Shown here piece after piece: positions 1-5,810 of a stretch of DNA of 5,812 nt; position 1 is the first letter of the stretch, and each line of letters opens with the position of its first letter. Made by a program: the position numbers and the translations under genes. Below the pieces are notes generated by a model. It made no database searches, was not told the origin of the DNA, and saw only the letters and a program-made list of their open reading frames with translations. Source of the stretch: Candidatus Zipacnadia bacterium (GTDB lineage Bacteria; Armatimonadota; Zipacnadia; Zipacnadales; Zipacnadaceae); the NCBI GenBank assembly GCA_029821415.1, contig JALGTJ010000092.1:1-5812 (forward strand), given 5' to 3'.

Positions 1-7
1 TGAAACC

Positions 8-13
8 AGAAGG
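8..13 (+). promoter_or_regulatory. Ribosome binding site deciding the start at 22
   Basis: AGAAGG lies 8 nt before the ATG at 22 and only 2 nt before the ATG at 16, which favours 22 as the start of the sialidase-family gene. The TGA at 1-3 could be the stop of an upstream gene, but too little sequence is present to tell. Confidence 0.5.
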
Positions 14-21
14 TAATGAAT

Positions 22-561
22 ATGAACCAGGGCTCCGAGCTTGCGATGGTAGTTATGTACGTAATGCTGGCCATGTTGGCTACCTTATCACAAACCCGAG
101 GTGACGAGGCAGAATCCGCACCAGCCGTCCGCGCAGTTGATTTCCGGTCGCAGCAGGTCTACAAGTCACAGCAAGACCCGAGTTACACCTCGTGGGTGTC
201 GTTCTTCCCCGGTGAGCGCGGCCAGTGGTACTTGACTTGCGAGGAGGTTACCCGCCCAGACCCACCTCTGCCCAAGTGCACGCGCCAGCAGTGGTATGAG
301 ATGAGTCTGCCCGACGGCTACGACAAGTCACAGTACCGCATGGAGATAGTAATGCTGGAATCGCAGGACAATATGAAGACATGGCGGGTCATCTCACGGC
401 AGCCAGTCCGCTTCCAGCACAGCGCCGGATCATTCGGGCAGGCGCGCACTACGGATGGCCGGTTCTTACGCTTTCTCTGGAGCTGCTACTCACTTGAGAC
501 CCTACAGTCCACCCCAACGAGATACTCTACGAATCTACCGACAATGGCCAGACCTGGGTGA
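22..561 (+). CDS. N-terminal piece of split sialidase-family protein
   Basis: This piece holds the putative export signal, the segment YTSWVSFFPGERGQWYL, and the first, degenerate Asp box (361-384). The authentic frame runs to CYSL (about 495); the remaining 20 or so codons to the stop at 559-561 are out-of-frame noise. An ATG also exists at 16, but AGAAGG at 8-13 leaves only 2 nt to it and 8 nt to the ATG at 22, so 22 is preferred. The stop overlaps a GTG at 558 (GTGA), which looks like translational coupling but is probably coincidental, because the matching protein sequence of the next piece begins upstream at 498. Confidence 0.6.
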   Translation: MNQGSELAMVVMYVMLAMLATLSQTRGDEAESAPAVRAVDFRSQQVYKSQQDPSYTSWVSFFPGERGQWYLTCEEVTRPDPPLPKCTRQQWYEMSLPDGYDKSQYRMEIVMLESQDNMKTWRVISRQPVRFQHSAGSFGQARTTDGRFLRFLWSCYSLETLQSTPTRYSTNLPTMARPG

Positions 562-926
562 AGAAGCCGCCGTTCCACAATGACAACTTCGTCAGTTACC
601 CTCATCGCCTGCGCACCTTGCACGATGGGACGCTGGTCCTGTGTGTACCCCTGGCGCCCAAGTGGGGGCAAGCGCTGGTCCTGTGTGTACCCCTGGCGCC
701 CAAGTGGGGGCAAGGAACCGACCTCCCCGTCCGCGGGGCGACGCGACTTGATGTAATCAACCAGATGCAGATGAGCCTGTTCTTTTCCTTTGACCAGGGC
801 CGCACCTGGCGCGGTCCGCTACCCATATTTGGTGGCCAGACAGTCTCTGAGACTGACTTTGTCGAGCTGCCCAGCGGTGATTTGCTCTTTGTCAATAACA
901 GCATTTTCGCCAATGTGCCTGACTGA
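498..926 (+). CDS. Middle piece of split sialidase-family protein
   Basis: After the frame change, frame 3 reads DPTVHPNEILYES followed by the Asp box STDNGQTW, which lies upstream of the first usable start codon (GTG at 558). A gene caller would therefore report 558-926, but the family-like sequence begins at 498, just after an in-frame TGA at 495-497. The piece continues through the duplicated 14-residue segment, Asp box SFDQGRTW (786-809) and VSETDFVELPSGDLLFVNN, and ends at the TGA at 924-926. It has no ribosome binding site of its own that I would trust. Confidence 0.6.
   Translation, partial: DPTVHPNEILYESTDNGQTWVKKPPFHNDNFVSYPHRLRTLHDGTLVLCVPLAPKWGQALVLCVPLAPKWGQGTDLPVRGATRLDVINQMQMSLFFSFDQGRTWRGPLPIFGGQTVSETDFVELPSGDLLFVNNSIFANVPD
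631..714 (+). repeat. Perfect 42-bp tandem direct repeat (2 copies, in frame)
   Basis: Positions 631-672 and 673-714 are identical, base for base; identity stops at once on both sides (a versus g at 630/672, c versus g at 673/715). The unit is 14 codons long, so the frame is preserved, and the protein reads VLCVPLAPKWGQ twice. The absence of any divergence suggests a very recent duplication or an assembly artefact. Confidence 0.95.
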
Positions 927-1524
927 TCAGGGTATCCTGGTAGGCTGCATGCGCGCAGGTACCTACTACTGGTCAGATGACCTGGGTCAAACCTGGCAGA
1001 AGCTTGAAGGCACAGCCGGTAACGGCGAAGTCTACCAGCCGTGGATCCAGTATCTGCCCGACGGACGCATTGCCTGCGCGGGCCACCTGGGCGCGGATGA
1101 CCCGATCGGCAGCCGCGACCAGCACATCAGTATTCATTTCTTTCGGCTTGAGGTGCTCCGGAAGACGAAGGATACCAAGCTTTTCGTCGAACGCGATTTC
1201 GACGAGGAGCACAACAGGTGGCGCAATGCCTATACTATTGTGCTGACTTGTAATGGACAGCCCCTTCCCAATAAGGAATTGGAATTCTCGTATCTGGAGC
1301 GCAACCAGCCGGAAACGGCCCGAAAGAACATCAAGCTGCGCACCGATGCTGATGGTACGGCTCATGTGGCCCTGCCACATCTCGACGAAGCGACCAATAT
1401 CCACCTTTCGTATCAGTTCGTAGTCCGCTTCAATATTGACCGCGCCGATCCTGAGTATAAGCCGGCCCAGACGCCACAAATGCTATTCTACGCCCGTTCA
1501 CACTGGGACCCGCCTCAGGAGTAG
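916..1524 (+). CDS. C-terminal piece of split sialidase-family protein
   Basis: The recovered reading frame starts about CLTDQGILVGC (916 onward); the first ATG in it is at 949. It carries the fourth Asp box SDDLGQTW (973-996), the segment EVYQPWIQYLPDGRIACAGH, and then a linker leading to a C-terminal Ig-like domain of about 110 residues. The ORF is open back to 790, but sequence from 790 to about 915 in this frame is the shadow of the middle piece. The C-terminal domain type is judged by pattern only (conserved G-x-P-L and a TDADG turn between predicted strands). Confidence 0.6.
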   Translation, partial: CLTDQGILVGCMRAGTYYWSDDLGQTWQKLEGTAGNGEVYQPWIQYLPDGRIACAGHLGADDPIGSRDQHISIHFFRLEVLRKTKDTKLFVERDFDEEHNRWRNAYTIVLTCNGQPLPNKELEFSYLERNQPETARKNIKLRTDADGTAHVALPHLDEATNIHLSYQFVVRFNIDRADPEYKPAQTPQMLFYARSHWDPPQE

Positions 1525-1629
1525 CTGCCAGACGCCCGGAACTTGCGGATTGGTGACAAATCAGTGGAAAAGCGCGGCTAGGCGCGAGCAGTAGGTCACG
1601 TGGTTGATCCGCTTACCTCGCAGGTTTCC

Positions 1630-1662
1630 CTTGGTCAAGGAGGAATTGATGTCTTGATCAAG
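1630..1662 (+). promoter_or_regulatory. Inverted repeat/hairpin enclosing a Shine-Dalgarno and a mini-ORF
   Basis: CTTGGTCAAG (1630-1639) and CTTGATCAAG (1653-1662) can pair along all ten bases in RNA with a single G-U wobble, leaving a 13-nt loop (1640-1652). The second arm is a perfect palindrome by itself and the first is one base short of one, so they could equally be a pair of dimeric protein-binding sites 23 bp apart. The Shine-Dalgarno AAGGAGG (1637-1643) straddles arm and loop, the ATG (1649-1651) is in the loop, and the ORF ends after two codons (ATG TCT TGA), with the TGA in the second arm. It lies about 140 bp upstream of the glycosidase gene. The regulatory role is inference. Confidence 0.4.
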
Positions 1663-1787
1663 CAATGTCGCACCAGGAGACTGTTGTAAAACCGGCAGGA
1701 GTAGCATTCCTGCTCCGCCTCTTCCATAGCGTTACCTGCTGCGCACCAGTCTCACGAAGCAAACAGCAGCAGGGCAACTCCAAGCTA

Positions 1788-1793
1788 AAGGAG
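1788..1793 (+). promoter_or_regulatory. Ribosome binding site of the glycosidase-like gene
   Basis: AAGGAG lies 10 nt before the ATG at 1804. Another ATG directly abuts it (1794), but that one is too close and opens a frame of only seven codons, so 1804 is the start. Confidence 0.6.
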
Positions 1794-1803
1794 ATGTACA
1801 AGT

Positions 1804-3894
1804 ATGGACACAGATGATCTAAGGCCGGTTATCCGTTGGCACGGCTGGACTTACGAAGTGGATGACGATGTACTGGTGGCTTCATACGGTGGAGTACCAC
1901 AGATTTGGCTGCCGCTTGCCCCGGAGGTTGAGGGGGAAAGTACAACTATTCAACAATGGAGCGAAGTTGAGACCGACCACTTCGTGGGACAGTTGAACCC
2001 GGGCAGCACAGTTCATCTCGCAGTTGATCACGGTTATGTATGCTACTGGATGGAGACCGATATTGAGCAGTTTACCACGCTTACATACTTTCCCGGCCTG
2101 ACGTTCCAAGGGAAATACTGGCAGACCTATGTGTCAGATGAGCACGACCGACGCTGGGATGTCCAACTGGACCAAGAAGTGGGTATTAGTAGTGCCTACG
2201 ATGGACCCAGCCCCTTCGGTGCTGATGGAGCCGGGATGACTGACCCGGGAGATTTCCCGCCATATTGGATCTGGAACGTCCCCGTACGTGCTTACGCTCT
2301 CCAGACCGACGCCGGCTGGGTGGGGTTTTCGCTGCCCGGTGCCCTACCGGTAGGAATGGTGCGCTTAAGCATGGAAAGGCAGAGGCTCTCGGTCAATTTC
2401 GATGCGCTGCGCCCTGCCTGTGAGGAGGGGATGATGCCGCATGTCTACCTGGTTACGGGCATAGCTGGACCTTATGACCTGCTTGATGAACACCGCACCA
2501 TATCAGATAACCTGGGCATTACAGTTGCGAAGAGCCCTGACCATCCTTCATGGTGGTCAAACCCTGAGTATTACTACTGGGACGACTTCTGCCGGCTGCA
2601 GCGTGAGGATCCCGAGGCTGCCGCCCGCAAGGAGATTATGACTGCAGAACGATATGTAAACTGGCTGCACAGCGCCAAAGAGATCATTGGCCTGCAAGAA
2701 ATGAATGTCACAATGGAGCAGGCCTGTTACTACCTTTACGGTGATTATCGCCCGACCGAGCAAATGGGCGGAGTAGAGGGCTTCCGGCGTATTGTTGACC
2801 AACTCCACGCAGAAGGTACCCGAGTCGCCTACTACATCCACCCGTATATGTGCAATACAAAAGTCGCCTTTTACCAGGACCACCCCGAGGCCTTCTGCAC
2901 CCCCAAGGATAGCAGCCACCAGACCAAATACGCCTTGGAGTACGATGTTGACGAACCCGAGTTCCGACTGTTTGACTGGACTCATCCACTGGCCCGGGAG
3001 TATATGCTGGAACAGGTCCGCCTCCTGCTTTCTGACGAGCCTGGATGCCTCAATTGCGATATCCTGCGCAGCAACCACTGGCGCTCTCCTGACCCGCGCC
3101 TCTACGACTTCCATGACCCGAACTGGGGGATTGGTGACCTGATGACCTATAAGGTCCAGCGGTTGCTGTATCAGACCGCCAAACGCATCAAGCCCAATTG
3201 CATGGTATCTAAGATCGGCATTGCCGACCCGTATATGCAACCGTGGGCAGATACCGATTTTCTGTGCGAGGAGTGGAATGGCTACACCGACAACTGGTAT
3301 CGCCGTGGCCAGATCGCCACTCGTACCATCTCCGGTCTGTTGTTCCTCACCGATCCGTATTTTGTAACCCTCACCAAGGGCAACGAATACTATATGGGTA
3401 TGATGGCCTGGAACTACCCCTCAACCAACGCGGTGCGCCATGCTATCCATCCCTATACATACTACCGGCAGTTACAGGAAAAGGATTTCAAGCGGCGTAA
3501 CGCTGGCTTCCACACGTATTTGAATGCGCCGTTGCAGGCTGGTGATGTTTCACGCGTTACTGTGCTTGCGGACGGTGAGGTAGAGCAATGGCGCAAGCGC
3601 ACTACTGGCAAACTGGCAGGCTTCTATGCGGGGATAGCGATCGGTAAGCGCACATTAGTTACTTACAGCACCACTGAGGCGCGTCTGGCCACCAGTATCA
3701 CGCGTACTGTGGAATTTCCGTTGCCGCCGGCGGCGGAAGTACAGAAGGTGGAGATGGTGCCCCACGAGGGTACAGCAGTATCATGGCCCTATGAGAACAT
3801 AACAATTGACGGCTCTCCTGGATTGCGTATGCATATCGAGGACTGCGGCAAGACCGCCCTCTACTACCGGGTTAGCTACCGCCTGCCAGATTGA
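1804..3894 (+). CDS. Glycosidase-like TIM-barrel protein (GH31/GH36 clan-like), 696 aa
   Basis: This is an intact gene for a soluble protein with no signal peptide, so it probably acts in the cytoplasm. It appears to have an N-terminal beta-sandwich (about 1-235), a TIM barrel (about 245-590) and a C-terminal beta domain (about 595-696), the layout of clan GH-D enzymes such as alpha-galactosidases and alpha-glucosidases. Supporting motifs are HPSWW (247-251); a Gly-rich turn GGVEGF (322-327) followed by a helix and the strand VAYYIHPY (341-348), like the 'lHa.G...g.wi.P' strand of GH36; FDWTHPLAREYM (from 390); and LNCDILR, where D419 sits where the GH36 nucleophile is expected. CEEWNGYTDNWYRRG (488-502) may supply the acid/base (D496, or E489/E490). 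Substrate is not readable. It is preceded by a good ribosome binding site and lies downstream of the sialidase-family gene in the same direction, suggesting joint glycan breakdown. It could instead belong to an uncharacterised barrel family. Confidence 0.7.
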   Translation: MDTDDLRPVIRWHGWTYEVDDDVLVASYGGVPQIWLPLAPEVEGESTTIQQWSEVETDHFVGQLNPGSTVHLAVDHGYVCYWMETDIEQFTTLTYFPGLTFQGKYWQTYVSDEHDRRWDVQLDQEVGISSAYDGPSPFGADGAGMTDPGDFPPYWIWNVPVRAYALQTDAGWVGFSLPGALPVGMVRLSMERQRLSVNFDALRPACEEGMMPHVYLVTGIAGPYDLLDEHRTISDNLGITVAKSPDHPSWWSNPEYYYWDDFCRLQREDPEAAARKEIMTAERYVNWLHSAKEIIGLQEMNVTMEQACYYLYGDYRPTEQMGGVEGFRRIVDQLHAEGTRVAYYIHPYMCNTKVAFYQDHPEAFCTPKDSSHQTKYALEYDVDEPEFRLFDWTHPLAREYMLEQVRLLLSDEPGCLNCDILRSNHWRSPDPRLYDFHDPNWGIGDLMTYKVQRLLYQTAKRIKPNCMVSKIGIADPYMQPWADTDFLCEEWNGYTDNWYRRGQIATRTISGLLFLTDPYFVTLTKGNEYYMGMMAWNYPSTNAVRHAIHPYTYYRQLQEKDFKRRNAGFHTYLNAPLQAGDVSRVTVLADGEVEQWRKRTTGKLAGFYAGIAIGKRTLVTYSTTEARLATSITRTVEFPLPPAAEVQKVEMVPHEGTAVSWPYENITIDGSPGLRMHIEDCGKTALYYRVSYRLPD

Positions 3895-3896
3895 CG

Positions 3897-3947
3897 TTGC
3901 CGACAGATGTCGTCGCAAGAGTTGACAGTCAGCCGCTGGGTGCTGAC
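3897..3947. repeat. Two short inverted repeats after the glycosidase stop
   Basis: TTGCCGACA (3897-3905) pairs with TGTCG plus GCAA (3908-3912 and 3915-3918), a two-nucleotide loop and a two-nucleotide bulge. A second, GTCAGC (3928-3933) with GCTGAC (3942-3947), has an 8-nt loop, and GCTGAC recurs at 3952-3957. Both sit between convergent genes where transcription would end, but neither is followed by a run of T on either strand, so they are not textbook intrinsic terminators. Confidence 0.4.
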
Positions 3948-3959
3948 CGAAGCTGACGG

Positions 3960-4220
3960 TGACGAGTTCCCTCAGGATACGCTCCCCGTCGCGCTCTGTA
4001 TTGCCACGAGCGGCCGTCGTCATCCGAATATTGAAGCACATCACTCCTGTAAACTGGCAATGTAGCCTGCTTCATCACCGGGGCCATCAATTTCGTGGGG
4101 AGCCGTCCAGGTTGTGCCCTTGTCTGTACTGCGTACACAGACCACATGTTGATTGGGCGCGCCCCCGGTCTCGTCCTGAGTCCAGGAAGCCATTATGTCT
4201 CCGCCCGGGGTAAAGAACGC
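3960..4220 (-). pseudogene. Relic of a second BNR/sialidase gene
   Basis: On the minus strand one frame reads FFTPGGDIMASWTQDETGG, then the Asp box STDKGTTW (4107-4130) and GPGDEAGYIAS, before a stop at 4041-4043. A different frame then gives QYSDDDGRSW, a second Asp box (4004-4027). These are internal sialidase-type sequences; the residues before the first are missing, since the epimerase gene ends at 4241, and the two boxes are only about 34 residues apart, closer than the usual 50 or more, with a frame change between them. I infer an internal deletion plus loss of both ends. After the second box the reading decays into sequence I cannot assign (about 3895-4000). It is not the same subtype as the plus-strand sialidase, so it is not a simple copy of it. 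Confidence 0.7.
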
Positions 4221-4240
4221 TCTGCTTTTTCTTTTTGCGC

Positions 4241-5287
4241 CTACTTGAGAATGCGCTTGAACAGGCCGAGGACACCCTGTCGCCACGCAACGCGGTGGGT
4301 CACTCCGGTGTGTGAATCAGCCTCTGCCTTATGGTCCAGATACCACTGATATGAGCGGATCAGCGCCTCAGCGTTACTGTATTCAGCCTTCCAGCCCAGG
4401 GCCTCTTTGATCTTGTCAACCGCCACATAGCTATCGGTGTCCGCGGTGCCGTAGACCCACTTGTACAGCGGCGAGAGGTGCAACGCTTCAAGCACAGCCA
4501 GCGCCGGCTTTACCAGCCAGGCCGGGGTGGTCATAACCCGCGCACCGCTGCCGGCATACTCACAGAGTGCGCCGACGTCCTCGGCGACAGTATTGTACTT
4601 TTCGGCTCCAACGTTGAAGGTATCATTCACCTTATCCGCAGGACCAGTAGCGCATAGCCAGATGGCTGCGCAGAGATCTTCGACTTCGAGTAGCTGATAG
4701 TGGTTCTTGCCGTTGCCGATAAGAGGAATGCGGCAGCCTGACTCCACCCAGTCGTAGAGAATCTGGAATACGCCCAGCCGCGCCGTTCCAATGAAGGTCT
4801 TAGGCCGAATTATCGGCACACACAGGCCCTGGGCACGGAACTGCTCGCAGATCTGCTCAGCTTGAATCTTGCTCTCTCCGTAAGGACCGACGCCGACCAG
4901 TTCGTGGTCTTCGTAGAGTGGATGAATCTTGGGTACACCGTACACAGCCGTCGAGGAGATGTACACCACGCGGGGGATACCCAGCTCCTGGGCGACAGTC
5001 AACACCGTGCGTGTGCCCTCCACATTCGTGGAAAAGATGTCGCGGCGCTTCCACAGAGGCAGCGCTGCGGCAGCGTGGATTATACACGAGATGTTCCGAT
5101 TCTCCAGGGCATTCCGGACAGCCTGGGCATCGCGCACATCTGCTTCAACGAATGTCGCGGCTTGCGGATATTCCGATTCTTCAAAAGGGGCGATATCCAG
5201 CAGAACGGGGTCCTTTTCTCCCTTATCCGCGAAGTAGTTAGCCACATGATAACCCAAGAAACCAGCCCCACCAGTTATTGCTATCAT
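4241..5287 (-). CDS. NAD-dependent epimerase/dehydratase (extended SDR), 348 aa
   Basis: An intact Rossmann-fold protein of typical length for sugar-nucleotide epimerases and dehydratases or 3-beta-HSD-like enzymes. The N-terminus has the dinucleotide motif TGGAGFLG (5-12), with D31 at the end of strand 2 where NAD ribose is bound, and an ADVRD turn (49-53). The active site is visible as ISSTAVYG (110-117, S112 or T113 region) and YGESK (136-140), giving the catalytic Tyr136 and Lys140. The segment from RPKTFIG (161-167) through QLLEVEDLCAAI (198-209) is the substrate-side region common to the family. The ATG at 5287 overlaps the upstream stop (ATGA), with a GGGGGA ribosome binding site (5297-5302) 9 nt before it. 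It likely acts in the cytoplasm on a nucleotide sugar; the exact substrate cannot be assigned. A sialidase relic begins about 20 bp after its stop. Confidence 0.88.
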   Translation of the reverse strand: MIAITGGAGFLGYHVANYFADKGEKDPVLLDIAPFEESEYPQAATFVEADVRDAQAVRNALENRNISCIIHAAAALPLWKRRDIFSTNVEGTRTVLTVAQELGIPRVVYISSTAVYGVPKIHPLYEDHELVGVGPYGESKIQAEQICEQFRAQGLCVPIIRPKTFIGTARLGVFQILYDWVESGCRIPLIGNGKNHYQLLEVEDLCAAIWLCATGPADKVNDTFNVGAEKYNTVAEDVGALCEYAGSGARVMTTPAWLVKPALAVLEALHLSPLYKWVYGTADTDSYVAVDKIKEALGWKAEYSNAEALIRSYQWYLDHKAEADSHTGVTHRVAWRQGVLGLFKRILK

Positions 5288-5766
5288 TTCTGAAAATCCC
5301 CCGCAACGGTATTATGGGCCAGCTCCTCATCCGGATTCATCGGCTGACGACGCAAGTGAAGGAAATCCTGGATGAGGAAAATGACGGCCAGCAATAGCAG
5401 TCCGCTGGTAATAAGACCCTTTGCATAGGCTGTAAGAGCGGTAAAAGCACCGGGGCTCAAGCCGAAAAGCGCGTTCCTATAGCCGGCTGCATAATCCGCC
5501 CACCAGCGGTCCAATAAAAAGCGGCAAGCCACTGCAAGCAGCGCGAACGGCCCCCATACCGCCAGTGCTTTAGGCCAACGCCAGCCGCTACGCACGTACA
5601 TATAGGCTCCCAGCGCCATGATCGGCGATTTCCACAGCAGCAGAAATAGTGTGCCGCGGAGTCGGGCAGTCACGTAGAGATAGACCAAGGCGACGAGAAC
5701 CGCAATTGAGACGAGCATCAACAATGATCCGACGCCTGTCACCGCATAGTTTTGTGTCTCCCACAC
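5284..5766 (-). CDS. Small multi-pass membrane protein, 160 aa
   Basis: I do not recognise a family. The protein has four likely membrane helices at about 11-32, 38-58, 66-85 and 113-133, Arg/Lys/Trp-rich short loops between them (for example residues 34-37 and 59-66), and a soluble C-terminal tail of about 25 residues. The GTG start at 5764-5766 is chosen because GGGAGG (5775-5780) lies 8 nt upstream, an excellent Shine-Dalgarno. Its stop overlaps the start of the epimerase by 4 nt, so the two are probably translationally coupled and may share a role, such as envelope polysaccharide or lipid-linked sugar metabolism. That role is inferred only from the neighbour. It could be a complete small protein or a subunit of a membrane complex. 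Confidence 0.75.
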   Translation of the reverse strand: MWETQNYAVTGVGSLLMLVSIAVLVALVYLYVTARLRGTLFLLLWKSPIMALGAYMYVRSGWRWPKALAVWGPFALLAVACRFLLDRWWADYAAGYRNALFGLSPGAFTALTAYAKGLITSGLLLLAVIFLIQDFLHLRRQPMNPDEELAHNTVAGDFQK

Positions 5767-5774
5767 CGGAACAA

Positions 5775-5780
5775 CCTCCC
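5775..5780 (-). promoter_or_regulatory. Strong ribosome binding site supporting a GTG start
   Basis: On the minus strand GGGAGG lies 8 nt before the GTG at 5764-5766, which fixes the start of the membrane protein. Confidence 0.65.
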
Positions 5781-5792
5781 AAAAGTCACAGT

Positions 5793-5810
5793 GTGCACAA
5801 ATGCACTATA
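5793..5810 (-). promoter_or_regulatory. Inverted repeat and possible -10 upstream of the minus-strand pair
   Basis: GTGCA (5793-5797) and TGCAC (5802-5806) form a small inverted repeat with a 4-nt spacer, about 30 bp upstream of the membrane protein start. TATAGT (5805-5810 on the minus strand) resembles a -10 box and overlaps one arm, so a regulator binding there could block transcription. The matching -35 would lie outside the window, so this is weak. Confidence 0.25.

Larger units (their letters stand above)
22..1524 (+). pseudogene. BNR/sialidase-family secreted protein, broken by two frame changes
   Basis: Joining three ORF pieces rebuilds a protein of about 500 residues. Four Asp-box motifs (S-x-D-x-G-x-T-W), the signature of sialidase-type beta-propellers, lie across all three pieces: SQDNMKTW (361-384, Gly replaced by Met), STDNGQTW (534-557), SFDQGRTW (786-809) and SDDLGQTW (973-996). 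They are 58-84 residues apart, as expected for successive propeller blades. The N-terminus has a hydrophobic stretch (about residues 7-22) that could be an export signal, though it lacks the usual positive charge. The last 110 or so residues look like an Ig-like beta-sandwich (LTCNGQPLPNKELEF, then TDADGTAHVALP). The expected role is an extracytoplasmic exo-sialidase or related glycan-binding or cleaving protein, but I do not see the usual FRIP-type arginine motif, so activity is uncertain. The first change (493-503) fits one lost base; the second (912-930) fits a one-base gain or a larger deletion. A 42-bp in-frame duplication lies between them. This is a decaying gene or sequence error. Confidence 0.8.
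1525..1803. other. 279-bp intergenic region without a gene
   Basis: I find no coding sequence longer than a few codons that looks real on either strand. The region holds a hairpin-embedded mini-ORF (1630-1662), a smaller inverted repeat GCAGGA/TCCTGC (1695-1700 and 1708-1713, 7-nt loop, no T-tract), a GC-rich CGCG/CGCG pair (1573-1576 and 1583-1586), and the ribosome binding site of the next gene at its end. No -35/-10 pair with good spacing was seen. The gap is long enough for the glycosidase to have its own promoter. Confidence 0.6.

Noticed and set aside
558..561. GTGA overlap between the first two sialidase pieces as genuine translational coupling
   Set aside because: The homologous sequence of the second piece starts 60 bases earlier, so the overlap is a by-product of the frame change.
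486..913. Minus-strand ORFs opposite the sialidase-type gene, with a repeated PPLGRQGYTQDQR segment
   Set aside because: They are reverse-strand shadows; the repetition only mirrors the 42-bp duplication of the plus-strand gene.
1695..1713. GCAGGA/TCCTGC hairpin as an intrinsic terminator of the sialidase-type gene
   Set aside because: Only six pairs, no T-run afterwards, and it is 170 bp past the stop.
2557..3240. 227-aa minus-strand ORF inside the glycosidase-like gene
   Set aside because: It is fully inside a well-supported gene, has no recognisable motif, and its openness reflects codon bias of the plus strand.
3922..3950. TTGACA as a possible -35 element
   Set aside because: At 17-nt spacing the next hexamer is GACCGA, not a -10, and no plus-strand gene follows.
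4193..4195. ATG of the MASWTQDE segment, with GGAG just upstream, as a real gene start
   Set aside because: The family-like sequence continues upstream (FFTPGGDI), so this Met is internal to a truncated gene.
4219..4240. Pyrimidine run as a terminator for the plus-strand gene
   Set aside because: The T-tract is interrupted, has no clear stem before it, and lies over 300 bp past the glycosidase stop.
4857..5293. Several plus- and minus-strand ORFs of 76-143 aa overlapping the epimerase
   Set aside because: Shadows of the epimerase, whose NAD motif and YGESK active site fix the true frame.
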